This document shows positions 5,971 through 14,523 of a stretch of DNA of 24,336 nt, piece after piece. Each line of letters starts with the position of its first letter. Position 1 is the first letter of the stretch. Below the pieces are notes generated by a model, which saw only the letters and a list, made by a program, of their open reading frames with translations, was not told where the DNA came from and did not search any database. The stretch covers positions 1-24,336 of IMG/VR virus record IMGVR_UViG_3300044966_000310; one strand, 5' to 3'. Source of the DNA: a virus. A program made the translations under genes and the position numbers.

Positions 5971-8900
5971 ATGAGTGATAGCGATAGCGATAAACTTGGT
6001 GAAATTAGAGATTTATTAAAAAAACAAGTTAGCATGTTGGGCGGCGGCGGTGGCCGAGGAAGCTATGGCGGCGACGCTGCACCAACGCGAGGCGCCGGCG
6101 GAGGTAGTGGATTTGGCGGAGCTGCAGAATCTGCTAATAAATTAACTGGCGGGTTAGACGCATTATGGCGAGGTACTATTAATGTGTCAACTGGATTTGA
6201 CACGTTAACTACTGCACTTGGTAACTCAACTGGTACTCTTGGCAAAGCATTTACTGACATGTCAAACAAAATAGGTCATACGATACTAGATACTAATGAC
6301 CAATTAAACATATCTGCCAAATATGGTGCTAATCACAATAATAACTTATCAGAATACGATAAGTTAATTAAAGGCGCACGGATGACGCATGAAGAATACA
6401 ACGACATGCTTAAGAAAGGCGCCGAAGAGATGCGAGGGCTAGGTTCAAACATAAATTTAGCTCAGAAAAATCTATTATTAATGTCTAAAGAGGTACAAGA
6501 AGGTAAAGTTGGATCTAGTTTAAGAGAAATTGGTTTAGGTGCCAACGATCTTAACGAAGTATTACAAGGTGCAATGACTAATCGCCGCGGTATGGACATG
6601 TCAGACCCTGCTGCTAAAAAAGCAGCCATCGAATCAGCTGAAAGAATGACAGTTGCTATGGAAGAAACTGCCCGAATTACAGGTGAAAGCAGAAAAGACC
6701 AAGTTGAAGAATTAAAAAAGAAATCTGAAGATGCTCGTGTCCAAATGAAGCTGTCAATGATGGACAAACAAGCTAAAGAACGATACGAAGCAGGTATGCA
6801 GCAAATGCATCAACTAGGACCTGCAGCTGAAAAACTATATAGAGATCAATTCCTAGGAAAAATTACAAAAGACGGATCAAATGCTATCGCAGCACTTGGT
6901 ACATCAGCAGCCGACATTAGTCGTTATGCATTAGCTCAAAAAGATGGATCAGAAGAAGGCATGGCTCGTGCTAAAGAGCTTGGTAAGACTGCAGTTGCAA
7001 GTAATGTTGAATGGCAAAACAGTACCGGTGCTAAAAACTTTGGTATATACGGCGAAGGCGCTGCTGCAGACATGGTTGGTGAATCGTGGACTAAAAATAA
7101 AGTCCGTGAGCCAATAAATGCTAAAATTGATGAAGTAAAAAATCAAACAGGTCAAACAATTGATGCTGCTACTGCTATGGAACAAATGAAAGATGTTGTT
7201 CATAACAGTATGCAACAAAAAAATGCAGACGGAACCCCAAATACTGACCCAGGAACAGCAACTGCAATTACAATTAATAAAGGAAATCGCGCGATTTCTG
7301 ATTTAACTGCTGGCGCATCGATTGGTTTTGGAAAACTTAATGACAAATTAGGTGAATCAATCCAACAATTAGGCGGTTTTAACGAAGCATTAAAACCACG
7401 TACACAAGAAGAAGCTAGTCCACTTGTTAAACTTCAAGAAGCTGCGGATTTTGTATCTCCTAAAGGTCTTAGAGATGCATTTAATGAAAGTAGAGCCGAT
7501 CAAACCCATGAAAAAACAACTCCTGATGCAATGGGTGCAGATGTAAAACGAGTGCATCGTAAAGACGGGTCTCCATCGTTTGATAATTTCCTCAATGGCG
7601 GCAGCTTTAGCAGCATGTTTGAACAATTTGATCCAGCTGGTACTCCTGCAGAACTACACGGTGAAGAAGCAGTAGTTACACGGAAACAAATGGAATCGTT
7701 ATTTACAAAAATAACTCCATTACTGTCATCGGTAGCACAACCTACTCAAAAAACTGCAGAGTTGCCGGCGATACCGCCAGTTGACTTAAAAAATGAATCT
7801 AAAACTCCAGATCAAAAATCCTCAGTTACTGATGCTACTACTGTTGCAACAGAGACTGCAAGTAAAGTCCTTTCTCAGTCGTTAAATGTTGCATCTGAAC
7901 GAATAAAAGACTTAACTGCTGCATTACATGATTTTAAACCGTTAGATCATGTAAACAAAGTTGTTGAAAAGGTTACTGCAGCTCAAAAACCAATAACTTC
8001 ACCTGCACCTGCACCTGCACCTGCTACAACACCTGTAGTTGCACCAGCAGTGTCATCAAATCCTGAACTTAGGAAAATTGCCGATCAAATTAATTCTGAC
8101 AAGGCTAAAGAAGAGAAAAAAGAACAAAAACCAGCAGAAATTAAAAAAGAAGAACCTAAACTACTTAATCTAGGTATTAAAACTGCTGAAGATTTAAATA
8201 AGTTTATTTTTGGTGGCGCAACTCCACCAAAAGACCAATCTGCACTTGACAAAGAAAAAGCAAAAGAAGAAGGACAGACTGCTAAATCGCAATTTCAAGC
8301 AGATCCCGGTAATATTGCAAAACAATTGCAATCTAAATTTGCTGAGATTATGCCAAACCCGTTTGACAAAATAAATGTTCCTAAAATCGATGAATCTCAA
8401 ATTGCAGCAGCATTGTCACAAAAACAACCAATGGATAAACACATTGATGAACTTAGTAAATCAGTTTCAAGCTCGATTGCAAATAAATCTCCAATAAAAC
8501 ATGAAGAACCTAAAAAATCAACTACAGTTGAGCAAAAACCTAAAGCACCAGATGTATCAAGTTTAGATGCAAGTCTTTTAAACTTAGCAAAATTTAATAA
8601 AGCGTTAACTTCTGGTGATATTTCTAAAATTGGCATGTCTCAAATGGATCTTAGCGACTCAGGAAAATCAGCTGAATCAAAATTAGGTCCAACTACTGCT
8701 AGAGTTGAACTACAAAAGAAAAGAGAAGCATTAGAAAATGCATCATTTGATTTTGAACAAATGAAAGCAGCTAATACTAAGCCTTCTGCAGAAGCTGCTG
8801 AACGATTAGCTAAGAAAAAAGAAGAAGTTTCTAAATTAGCAGTGTCATATGAAGAAGATTTAATTAAAACAAAAGGTAAATTAAAATTACATGCTAATGA

Positions 8901-9804
8901 AGAAGTTAAACATGCAGAAATAAAAAATAAACACAATGAAGTTGAAAAATCACAGCAAGTTGCAAAAGCATTAGCTGATGAAAAGAAGTTTATGAAAGAA
9001 CACGGGCCAGAAGCTAACGATAAAGCTAAAGCCCAATTAAAAACCGATGCTGATAAAACTGTTGATAACTTTAATGCTACTAACTTTAAATTATACGATG
9101 AAGATGAAGCAAGTGTACGTAAAAGACAAGAAGAACAAGCAGAATCAAAAGATAAATCTCCTGGAATATTTGATAGTATTTCAAATTTATTTACAAGTAG
9201 CAGCAAACCGGCATTTGCAAGTGGTAATGTAAAATACGAAGAAATTCCTCAAGCAGAAATTGATGCTAAGAATAAACGTATGCAAGAATCGATTGGTAAA
9301 GTTGATAATAGTTCAGAAGCAATTGCAGCACAACAAGCAGAGCTTAATAGACAGAAATACTCTGGTATGTATAAACAACCAGAAACTAAAATTAACGATG
9401 TTAAAAAGCCTGCAGAAACTAAAGAAGATGCGCATGTTAAAGAAATGTACAAAAAATACGGTCTTGAAACATTTAAAGATTACAATTCTAGAGTATCGGC
9501 CGAAGTAAAAGATTCTCATGCACAAATTAAGAATATTTCAAGCAACAAGAAAGATTTTACTGCTGCTGATGTTGCCCCTAAACCTATAGATAAGCCTAAA
9601 CCGGTAGAACAACAACCACCTGCACCAGTTGCACAACCACCAATGCATGTTGTTGAAAAGGAAATAACATTAAAAGATATTCACGAAACCTTAATAAAGT
9701 TAAATAAAACAATGGCTGAAGTTGCACACCACTCTGAACAAACTGTTAAAGTTGGTCATAAGCAAGTTAGCGAAACTAAAAAAAGCTCTGGTAGCAGATG
9801 GTAA
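5971..9804 (+). CDS. Probable tail tape measure protein
   Basis: A 1277-residue, mostly hydrophilic and helical protein. Order: a Gly-rich N-terminus (residues about 24-55), helical segments to about 520, a GTPAELHGEEAVV motif near 556-570 like that near the C-terminal part of many tape measure proteins, then a long region rich in Lys, Glu, Ala, Pro and Gln with Pro-Ala runs (around 670-690) and predicted coiled coil, ending in a basic Ser-rich tail. Size, composition and position beside the gp26/gp51 assembly genes and just before the portal gene support a tape measure; T4 gp29 (590 residues) would be the functional equivalent. Start chosen from AGGA 11 bases upstream. Alternative: another large internal virion or tail protein. 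The minus-strand open frames inside are shadows. Confidence 0.6.
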   Translation: MSDSDSDKLGEIRDLLKKQVSMLGGGGGRGSYGGDAAPTRGAGGGSGFGGAAESANKLTGGLDALWRGTINVSTGFDTLTTALGNSTGTLGKAFTDMSNKIGHTILDTNDQLNISAKYGANHNNNLSEYDKLIKGARMTHEEYNDMLKKGAEEMRGLGSNINLAQKNLLLMSKEVQEGKVGSSLREIGLGANDLNEVLQGAMTNRRGMDMSDPAAKKAAIESAERMTVAMEETARITGESRKDQVEELKKKSEDARVQMKLSMMDKQAKERYEAGMQQMHQLGPAAEKLYRDQFLGKITKDGSNAIAALGTSAADISRYALAQKDGSEEGMARAKELGKTAVASNVEWQNSTGAKNFGIYGEGAAADMVGESWTKNKVREPINAKIDEVKNQTGQTIDAATAMEQMKDVVHNSMQQKNADGTPNTDPGTATAITINKGNRAISDLTAGASIGFGKLNDKLGESIQQLGGFNEALKPRTQEEASPLVKLQEAADFVSPKGLRDAFNESRADQTHEKTTPDAMGADVKRVHRKDGSPSFDNFLNGGSFSSMFEQFDPAGTPAELHGEEAVVTRKQMESLFTKITPLLSSVAQPTQKTAELPAIPPVDLKNESKTPDQKSSVTDATTVATETASKVLSQSLNVASERIKDLTAALHDFKPLDHVNKVVEKVTAAQKPITSPAPAPAPATTPVVAPAVSSNPELRKIADQINSDKAKEEKKEQKPAEIKKEEPKLLNLGIKTAEDLNKFIFGGATPPKDQSALDKEKAKEEGQTAKSQFQADPGNIAKQLQSKFAEIMPNPFDKINVPKIDESQIAAALSQKQPMDKHIDELSKSVSSSIANKSPIKHEEPKKSTTVEQKPKAPDVSSLDASLLNLAKFNKALTSGDISKIGMSQMDLSDSGKSAESKLGPTTARVELQKKREALENASFDFEQMKAANTKPSAEAAERLAKKKEEVSKLAVSYEEDLIKTKGKLKLHANEEVKHAEIKNKHNEVEKSQQVAKALADEKKFMKEHGPEANDKAKAQLKTDADKTVDNFNATNFKLYDEDEASVRKRQEEQAESKDKSPGIFDSISNLFTSSSKPAFASGNVKYEEIPQAEIDAKNKRMQESIGKVDNSSEAIAAQQAELNRQKYSGMYKQPETKINDVKKPAETKEDAHVKEMYKKYGLETFKDYNSRVSAEVKDSHAQIKNISSNKKDFTAADVAPKPIDKPKPVEQQPPAPVAQPPMHVVEKEITLKDIHETLIKLNKTMAEVAHHSEQTVKVGHKQVSETKKSSGSRW

Positions 9805-9822
9805 TAATAAAGGAATTAAAAT

Positions 9823-11571
9823 ATGGCATGGCGAAAACATTTTTCACCAGTTGAAACAACATACGATGCTCGATCTGTAAATAATAATCAAAATTCTAAA
9901 GCAGGACCTGCTAGAACAAACTATTCTAGCTACTTGCCAGACGTTTATACAGGTAGTCCTAATCGAGTTGAACGTTATCAACAATACGAAGTTATGGATA
10001 GTGATCCAGAAATTAATGCAGCACTTGATATTCTTGCTGAATTTTGTACACAAAAGCTAAAAGACGGTAAAAGTCCATTTTCTGTACGATGGAATAGTAA
10101 AGGTACTAACTCAGAAATACGAATTTTAGGTGAATATTTACAACAATGGAACAAATTACAACAATTTGATACTAAAATATTCCGTATTGTGCGTAATGTA
10201 TTCAAATATGGTGATGCTTTCTTTATTAGAGATCCAGAAACTCAGAAGTGGAGTTGGATTGATCCTAGTAAGATTGTAAAAATTATCGTAAATGAAAGCG
10301 ATGGAAAGAAGCCTGAACAATATATTATTAAAGATCTAGCTCCTAACTTTGAAACTTTAGTTGCTACGCAGATCACACCTAACATTAATCCTAGACAATC
10401 CGGTGGTGGAATGACATCCGGTGCAGGATATATGGGGTCACAAAGCGCACAACGAGGTGCATCCGGTCCGTACCCTAGTGCAAGTTCTGGTTCTAGATTT
10501 GGTTTAGCTGAAACTGAACTTGCAATTAACGCTGAACATGTTGTTCATTTGTCATTATCAGAAGGATTAGACAACAATTATCCATTTGGTAACAGCTTAT
10601 TAGAGAATATTTTTAAAGTTTATAAGCAAAAAGAGCTTTTAGAAGATGCTATTTTGATATATCGCATACAAAGAGCTCCAGAAAGACGAGTATTTCATAT
10701 CGATGTAGGTAATATGCCCAGTCATTTAGCAATGGCGTTCGTAGAACGAGTTAAAAATGAGATACATCAACGTAGAATACCAAGCCAAAGTGGTGGCGGA
10801 CAGAACGTAATTGACAGTGCATACAACCCGTTATCAATAAATGAAGACTATTTCTTTCCGCAAACTGCAGAAGGTCGTGGTTCTAAAGTTGACACATTAC
10901 CAGGTGGAACTAATTTAGGCGAAATTGACGACTTAAAGTTCTTTACAAATAAATTATTTCGTGGTTTACGCATTCCAAGTAGCTACTTACCAACTGGTGC
11001 AGACGATTCACAAGCAAGTTTTAATGACGGACGTGTGGGTACAGCATACATTCAAGAGCTACGCTTTAACAAATATTGCGAAAGACTACAAAGTTTAATT
11101 ACAGAAGTGTTTACAAATGAATTTAAAATGTATATGTATTCAAGAGGAATGAACATTGATGCTAACTTATTTGAATTAGCATTTAATCCTCCAATGAACT
11201 TTGCTAGTGCGCGTCAAGCAGGGCTAGATTCAGAAAGAATTAACACGTTTAATACAATCCAAGCAGTACCTTACATGAGTAAACGATTTGCTCTTAAACG
11301 ATTTTTAGGATTAAATGAAGATGAAATGGCAGAAAATGAAAGACTATGGGGTGAAGAGCAAGGTAAAGGCCAACCTACACATACAGATGCCGCAGGAGAA
11401 CTACGTAGTGCAGGTTTATCCGCAGCAGGTATGGAAGGAGACATTGGAATGGCAGGAAATCTATCTGCTCCTGCTGATATGGGAATGGGTATGGATGCAG
11501 GAATGGGCGGTATGGGTGCTGGCATGCCCCCAGCAGCACCAATGGCTGGCGCTGCGCCCCCAATGGGATAA
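9823..11571 (+). CDS. 20: Portal vertex protein gp20
   Basis: A 582-residue T4-type portal protein, forming the dodecameric ring at the head vertex through which DNA is packaged and to which the tail joins. Recognisable family segments: DPEINAALDILAEFC near residue 63, KYGDAFFIRDPE near 128, the block RIQRAPERRVFHIDVGNMP near 282-300, VKNEIHQRRI, and TNLGEIDDLKFFTNKLFRGL followed by RIPSSYLP. It is longer than T4 gp20 (524), mostly because of a Gly/Ser-rich insertion near 185-225 and a C-terminal tail of about 45 residues almost entirely Met, Gly, Ala and Pro. AAGGA precedes the ATG. The stop codon overlaps the late promoter box used by the next gene. Confidence 0.95.
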   Translation: MAWRKHFSPVETTYDARSVNNNQNSKAGPARTNYSSYLPDVYTGSPNRVERYQQYEVMDSDPEINAALDILAEFCTQKLKDGKSPFSVRWNSKGTNSEIRILGEYLQQWNKLQQFDTKIFRIVRNVFKYGDAFFIRDPETQKWSWIDPSKIVKIIVNESDGKKPEQYIIKDLAPNFETLVATQITPNINPRQSGGGMTSGAGYMGSQSAQRGASGPYPSASSGSRFGLAETELAINAEHVVHLSLSEGLDNNYPFGNSLLENIFKVYKQKELLEDAILIYRIQRAPERRVFHIDVGNMPSHLAMAFVERVKNEIHQRRIPSQSGGGQNVIDSAYNPLSINEDYFFPQTAEGRGSKVDTLPGGTNLGEIDDLKFFTNKLFRGLRIPSSYLPTGADDSQASFNDGRVGTAYIQELRFNKYCERLQSLITEVFTNEFKMYMYSRGMNIDANLFELAFNPPMNFASARQAGLDSERINTFNTIQAVPYMSKRFALKRFLGLNEDEMAENERLWGEEQGKGQPTHTDAAGELRSAGLSAAGMEGDIGMAGNLSAPADMGMGMDAGMGGMGAGMPPAAPMAGAAPPMG

Positions 11572-11574
11572 ATA
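11567..11574 (+). promoter_or_regulatory. Late promoter box GATAAATA directly before an ATG
   Basis: Seven of eight matches to TATAAATA, overlapping the portal stop codon (11569-11571). By T4 spacing the start would fall at about 11580, which is the A of the next ATG, so a leaderless mRNA is expected if this box is used. Confidence 0.5.
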
Positions 11575-11579
11575 GATAT

Positions 11580-11816
11580 ATGATACTTAGAGAACTTTTT
11601 TACATTGACCCTGACACAAGACATGTTGCAAGTGATATGCGGTACAATCCTGATGAAGATAAATCGATAATGCAACGTTCTAATACACGCAAAACTCGTC
11701 TATCGCTCAAGCAGATTAACGAATTACGTAAGAGCAGTGAAGCTCATATTTTAGAACAAGAAGTTGAATTATCGTTTGTTCATTCAATGTATTCAACCCC
11801 TGCTCCGGCGGCTTAA
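11580..11816 (+). CDS. Small conserved protein of the portal-protease interval
   Basis: A 78-residue basic, helical protein (RKTRLSLKQINELRK near residues 37-51) ending in STPAPAA. Small proteins of this pattern (a KxRLxLxxxNxLR segment and a Met-Tyr near the end) follow the portal gene in T4-like cyanophages, so I regard it as a conserved head-module gene; in T4 this interval holds the small core proteins gp67 and gp68. The N-terminus MILRELFY could be another short core signal. There is no ribosome binding site before the ATG at 11580, only a late promoter box ending five bases upstream, so it may be translated from a leaderless transcript or by coupling to gp20. Confidence 0.7.
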   Translation: MILRELFYIDPDTRHVASDMRYNPDEDKSIMQRSNTRKTRLSLKQINELRKSSEAHILEQEVELSFVHSMYSTPAPAA

Positions 11817-11846
11817 ATAATTCTAAAATATTAAAAAACCACCGGT

Positions 11847-11877
11847 TTGACCCTATATTTACGATCTTTTTTATAAG
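11847..11877 (+). promoter_or_regulatory. Weak sigma70-like promoter before the gp67-like gene
   Basis: TTGACC (11847-11852), 19 bases, TATAAG (11872-11877), in the 113-base gap before 11930. The spacing is long. A second AT-rich box TATAAAATA (11902-11910) resembles the late box with one extra A. A short AAACC/GGTTT stem (11836-11848) lies just upstream. Confidence 0.3.
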
Positions 11878-11929
11878 TAGTGTAAATATAAGACAGCCTT
11901 GTATAAAATAATTATCACAGGAGATTAAC

Positions 11930-12769
11930 ATGACTGACCGTAACAAATTTGAAGCCATGCTTGAGGCATTGATCAACGAGGATCATGAAGCAGCGAAAGA
12001 TATTTTTCATAATATCGTAGTAGGTAAATCGCGTGAGATTTACGAAAAATTATTAGCAGAAGAATTTGAAGAAGATGATTCTGAAGATGACGCATTCGGC
12101 GCTGATGATGAAGAAGAAGGCGATGACGACGATATGTTCGGCGCTGATGATGAAGAAGACGGCGATGACGACGATATGTTCGGCGCTGATGATGAAGAAG
12201 GCGACGATGACGAATTTGGAGATGACGAATTTGGAGATGAAGAAGGCGACGAAGGTTTAGAAGACCGCGTTCTTGATTTAGAAGATGCATTAGACGAATT
12301 AAAATCAGAATTTGAACAATTATTAGCTGGTGAAGAAGATGAACCAGAACATGATGACATGTTTGGCGGCGATGACGACATGATGGGCAATGACGACATG
12401 ATGGGCGGCGATGAGTTTGGCGCAGGCGAAGAAGAAAATGAATTCCAAAGCATGTTTGAATACGTAAACAAAGTTGCATTACCTGTACGCGGTAACGATG
12501 GTGATAACAACAAAAGTATTTTTAACAAACCTAAATACAACGACATGGGCGGCACTGTAAATAAATTTGGCGGTACAGCTACTGGTGAAGGCACACAAGG
12601 CGGATTGTTAAATCCAAAAACATCTAAATTAGACGGCGGCAACCAAAATGTTCCAGGAAATTCAAAAGCACCTAAGTTGAAACCAGTTCCAAAAGCGCAC
12701 GGTGCAGAGAAAAAATCAACCGGTGACAATGGAACTAACAAAAGAAGTTTAATTCCAGGTAGAAAGTAA
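11930..12769 (+). CDS. 67: Prohead core protein gp67-like, with acidic repeats
   Basis: A 279-residue protein. The first 50 residues (FEAMLEALINEDHEAAKDIF... KLLAEEFEEDD) have the same layout as T4 gp67: a helical segment followed by an Asp/Glu tract. T4 gp67 is only about 80 residues, so this version is greatly extended. Order: helix (1-45), acidic region with a 14-residue repeat FGADDEEEGDDDDM (about 56-105), a coiled-coil-like stretch LEDRVLDLEDALDELKSEF (105-125), a Met/Asp/Gly region (140-165), and a basic C-terminal third rich in Gly, Asn and Lys. T4 gp67 is needed for the prohead core and is cut by gp21. CAGGAG precedes the ATG. It is three bases from gp21. Confidence 0.75.
   Translation: MTDRNKFEAMLEALINEDHEAAKDIFHNIVVGKSREIYEKLLAEEFEEDDSEDDAFGADDEEEGDDDDMFGADDEEDGDDDDMFGADDEEGDDDEFGDDEFGDEEGDEGLEDRVLDLEDALDELKSEFEQLLAGEEDEPEHDDMFGGDDDMMGNDDMMGGDEFGAGEEENEFQSMFEYVNKVALPVRGNDGDNNKSIFNKPKYNDMGGTVNKFGGTATGEGTQGGLLNPKTSKLDGGNQNVPGNSKAPKLKPVPKAHGAEKKSTGDNGTNKRSLIPGRK
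12095..12208 (+). repeat. 42-bp in-frame tandem repeat in the gp67-like gene
   Basis: Copies begin at 12095, 12137 and 12179 with TTCGGCGCTGATGATGAAG; the first two are almost identical over 42 bp, and the third diverges near 12201. Each encodes 14 acidic residues. A 15-bp repeat GAATTTGGAGATGA follows at 12211-12240. The unit length keeps the frame, so copy number can change without breaking the gene. Confidence 0.85.
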
Positions 12770-12772
12770 TAT

Positions 12773-13399
12773 ATGTTACATCTCCGAGAAAACCTTAGCT
12801 TCAACGAAGCGCAAATGATCGTTGAATCTGACGATAAGGAAGGAAAGACCTTGCATATGAGTGGTATATGTATACAAGGTGGTATCCGTAACGCAAATCA
12901 ACGTGTGTATCCTGTGAGTGAGATTAGCAAGGCTGTTAAGACCCTCAACGATCAAATTCAAAATGGTTATTCTGTGCTTGGAGAAGTAGATCACCCAGAT
13001 GATCTAAAAATTAATTTAGACCGAGTTTCGCATATGATAACTAACATGTGGATGGAAGGTCCAAACGGATACGGTAAACTTAAAATTTTACCTACTCCTA
13101 TGGGTCAACTTATTAAAACAATGTTAGAAAGCGGAGTGAAACTTGGTGTTAGTTCACGCGGATCTGGTAATGTTAGCGATAACGGATCCGGTGAAGTTTC
13201 AGATTTTGAGATTATCACAGTTGATATGGTAGCTCAACCATCTGCGCCAGGAGCTTACCCTACACCAATTTACGAACACTTAATGAATACAAAGGGTGGA
13301 CTTAAATCTTTTCGCATAGCGGAAGAAGTTAGAGGAGATCCTAAAGCGCAAAAATACCTTAAAGAAAGTTTATTAAATATAATAAACGGACTCCAATAG
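12773..13399 (+). CDS. 21: Prohead core protease gp21
   Basis: A 208-residue protease of the T4 gp21 type (peptidase family S77), which degrades the scaffold and trims capsid and core proteins after prohead assembly, cutting after (L/I)xE. Candidate triad residues sit in the expected motifs: His in GEVDHP (H74), Ser in LGVSSRGSG (S127 or S128) and Asp in VDMVAQPSAPGA (D151). The N-terminal half has the typical GGIRNANQRVYP segment. Length agrees with T4 gp21 (212). The ATG is three bases after the gp67-like stop and has AGGT upstream, so translation is probably coupled. In the T4 scheme the enzyme is built into the core and also processes itself. Confidence 0.93.
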   Translation: MLHLRENLSFNEAQMIVESDDKEGKTLHMSGICIQGGIRNANQRVYPVSEISKAVKTLNDQIQNGYSVLGEVDHPDDLKINLDRVSHMITNMWMEGPNGYGKLKILPTPMGQLIKTMLESGVKLGVSSRGSGNVSDNGSGEVSDFEIITVDMVAQPSAPGAYPTPIYEHLMNTKGGLKSFRIAEEVRGDPKAQKYLKESLLNIINGLQ

Positions 13400-13413
13400 T
13401 AAAGGAGAATCAC

Positions 13414-14505
13414 ATGTTGGATGCATTAAAAACTTTATTTGAAAACAATGTGGTTTCGGCAGAGATCAAAGAGTCTATTGAGCAAGCATGGGAACAACGC
13501 ATTGTAGAAAATCGTAACCAAGTTGCTCATCAATTACGCGAAGAATTTGCTCAAAAGTATGAGCATGATAAAAACACTATGGTTGAAGCAGTTGATCGTA
13601 TGATCTCTGAACAACTAGAAAGTGAACTTAGTGAATTTGTTGATGATCGTAGACAACTAGCAGAAATGAAAGTTAAATTTGCTAGAAAACTTTCCGAAAG
13701 CGCAACAACTGTTAACAAATTTGTTACACGTCAGTTAGCACAAGAAGTTAAAGAATTACACGAAGATCAAATGTCAATGGCAAATAAATTTGGCACATTA
13801 GAACACTTCGTAGTAGAAGCTCTTGCACAAGAAATTGCAGAGTTCTACAAAGATAAAAAAGACGTAGCCGAATCAAAAGTTCGTCTGATTCGTGAAGGTC
13901 GTCAAGAAATCAAACGAGTAAAACAAGAATTTGTAAAACGTGCAGCAACAATGGTTGAAAGTGTTGTAGGTCAAACATTAAATGCTGAAATCACTTCATT
14001 AAAAGAAGATATTGAATCAGCTCGTCGTACAGATTTTGGTCGTAAATTATTCGAAGCGTTTGCTGCTGAATATCAATCGAGCTACTTGAATGAAAAATCC
14101 GAAACTGCAAAATTGCTCAAAGTCATAGACATGAAAAATTTAGCCATCAATGAAGCTGCTAACGCGGTTGTCAGAGCTGACCAAATATTAGAAAGCAAAC
14201 AAGCAGAAATCGTTGCGTTGAAAGAGTCGCAAGAAAGAAAAGCAATTATGAGCGAATTGTTAGCTCCTCTGAACGCTGAACAACGCTCTATTATGGGCGA
14301 ATTGATGACGAGTGTGAAAACTTCAAAACTTAACGAAAGCTTTGAAAAATATTTACCAGCAGTAATATCTGGTAAACAAGCACCACAAAAAAGACAAGCT
14401 CTTGTAGAAGCTAAAGAAATAACAGGAAACAAAGTTTCCACAACCACCCGTAGCAGCGAAGATGAATCAAACATTATTGATATCCGCCGCCTCGCTGGTC
14501 TATAA
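13414..14505 (+). CDS. 22: Prohead scaffold (core) protein gp22
   Basis: A 363-residue, almost wholly alpha-helical protein rich in Glu, Lys, Gln and Ala, longer than T4 gp22 (269). It is the main scaffold, assembling inside the shell and later cut to peptides by gp21. Segments typical of T4-like gp22 are visible, such as FVDDRRQLAEMKVKFARKL and EVKELHEDQ, with the basic KVRLIREGRQEIKRVK stretch in the middle. Possible (L/I)xE sites are scattered through it. The start has AAAGGAG eight bases upstream. It lies between gp21 and gp23, as in T4. Confidence 0.92.
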   Translation: MLDALKTLFENNVVSAEIKESIEQAWEQRIVENRNQVAHQLREEFAQKYEHDKNTMVEAVDRMISEQLESELSEFVDDRRQLAEMKVKFARKLSESATTVNKFVTRQLAQEVKELHEDQMSMANKFGTLEHFVVEALAQEIAEFYKDKKDVAESKVRLIREGRQEIKRVKQEFVKRAATMVESVVGQTLNAEITSLKEDIESARRTDFGRKLFEAFAAEYQSSYLNEKSETAKLLKVIDMKNLAINEAANAVVRADQILESKQAEIVALKESQERKAIMSELLAPLNAEQRSIMGELMTSVKTSKLNESFEKYLPAVISGKQAPQKRQALVEAKEITGNKVSTTTRSSEDESNIIDIRRLAGL

Positions 14506-14523
14506 AAATTTAGGAGAATTTAA

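Noticed and set aside
12095-12208. CRISPR-like regular repeat
   Set aside because: Units are directly adjacent with no spacers, in frame and inside a gene.
11973-12804. Minus-strand open frames of 168 and 254 residues over the acidic gene
   Set aside because: Arg/His/Leu-rich and Ser/Pro-rich products are complements of the GAT/GAA repeat; the plus frame is the gp67-like gene.
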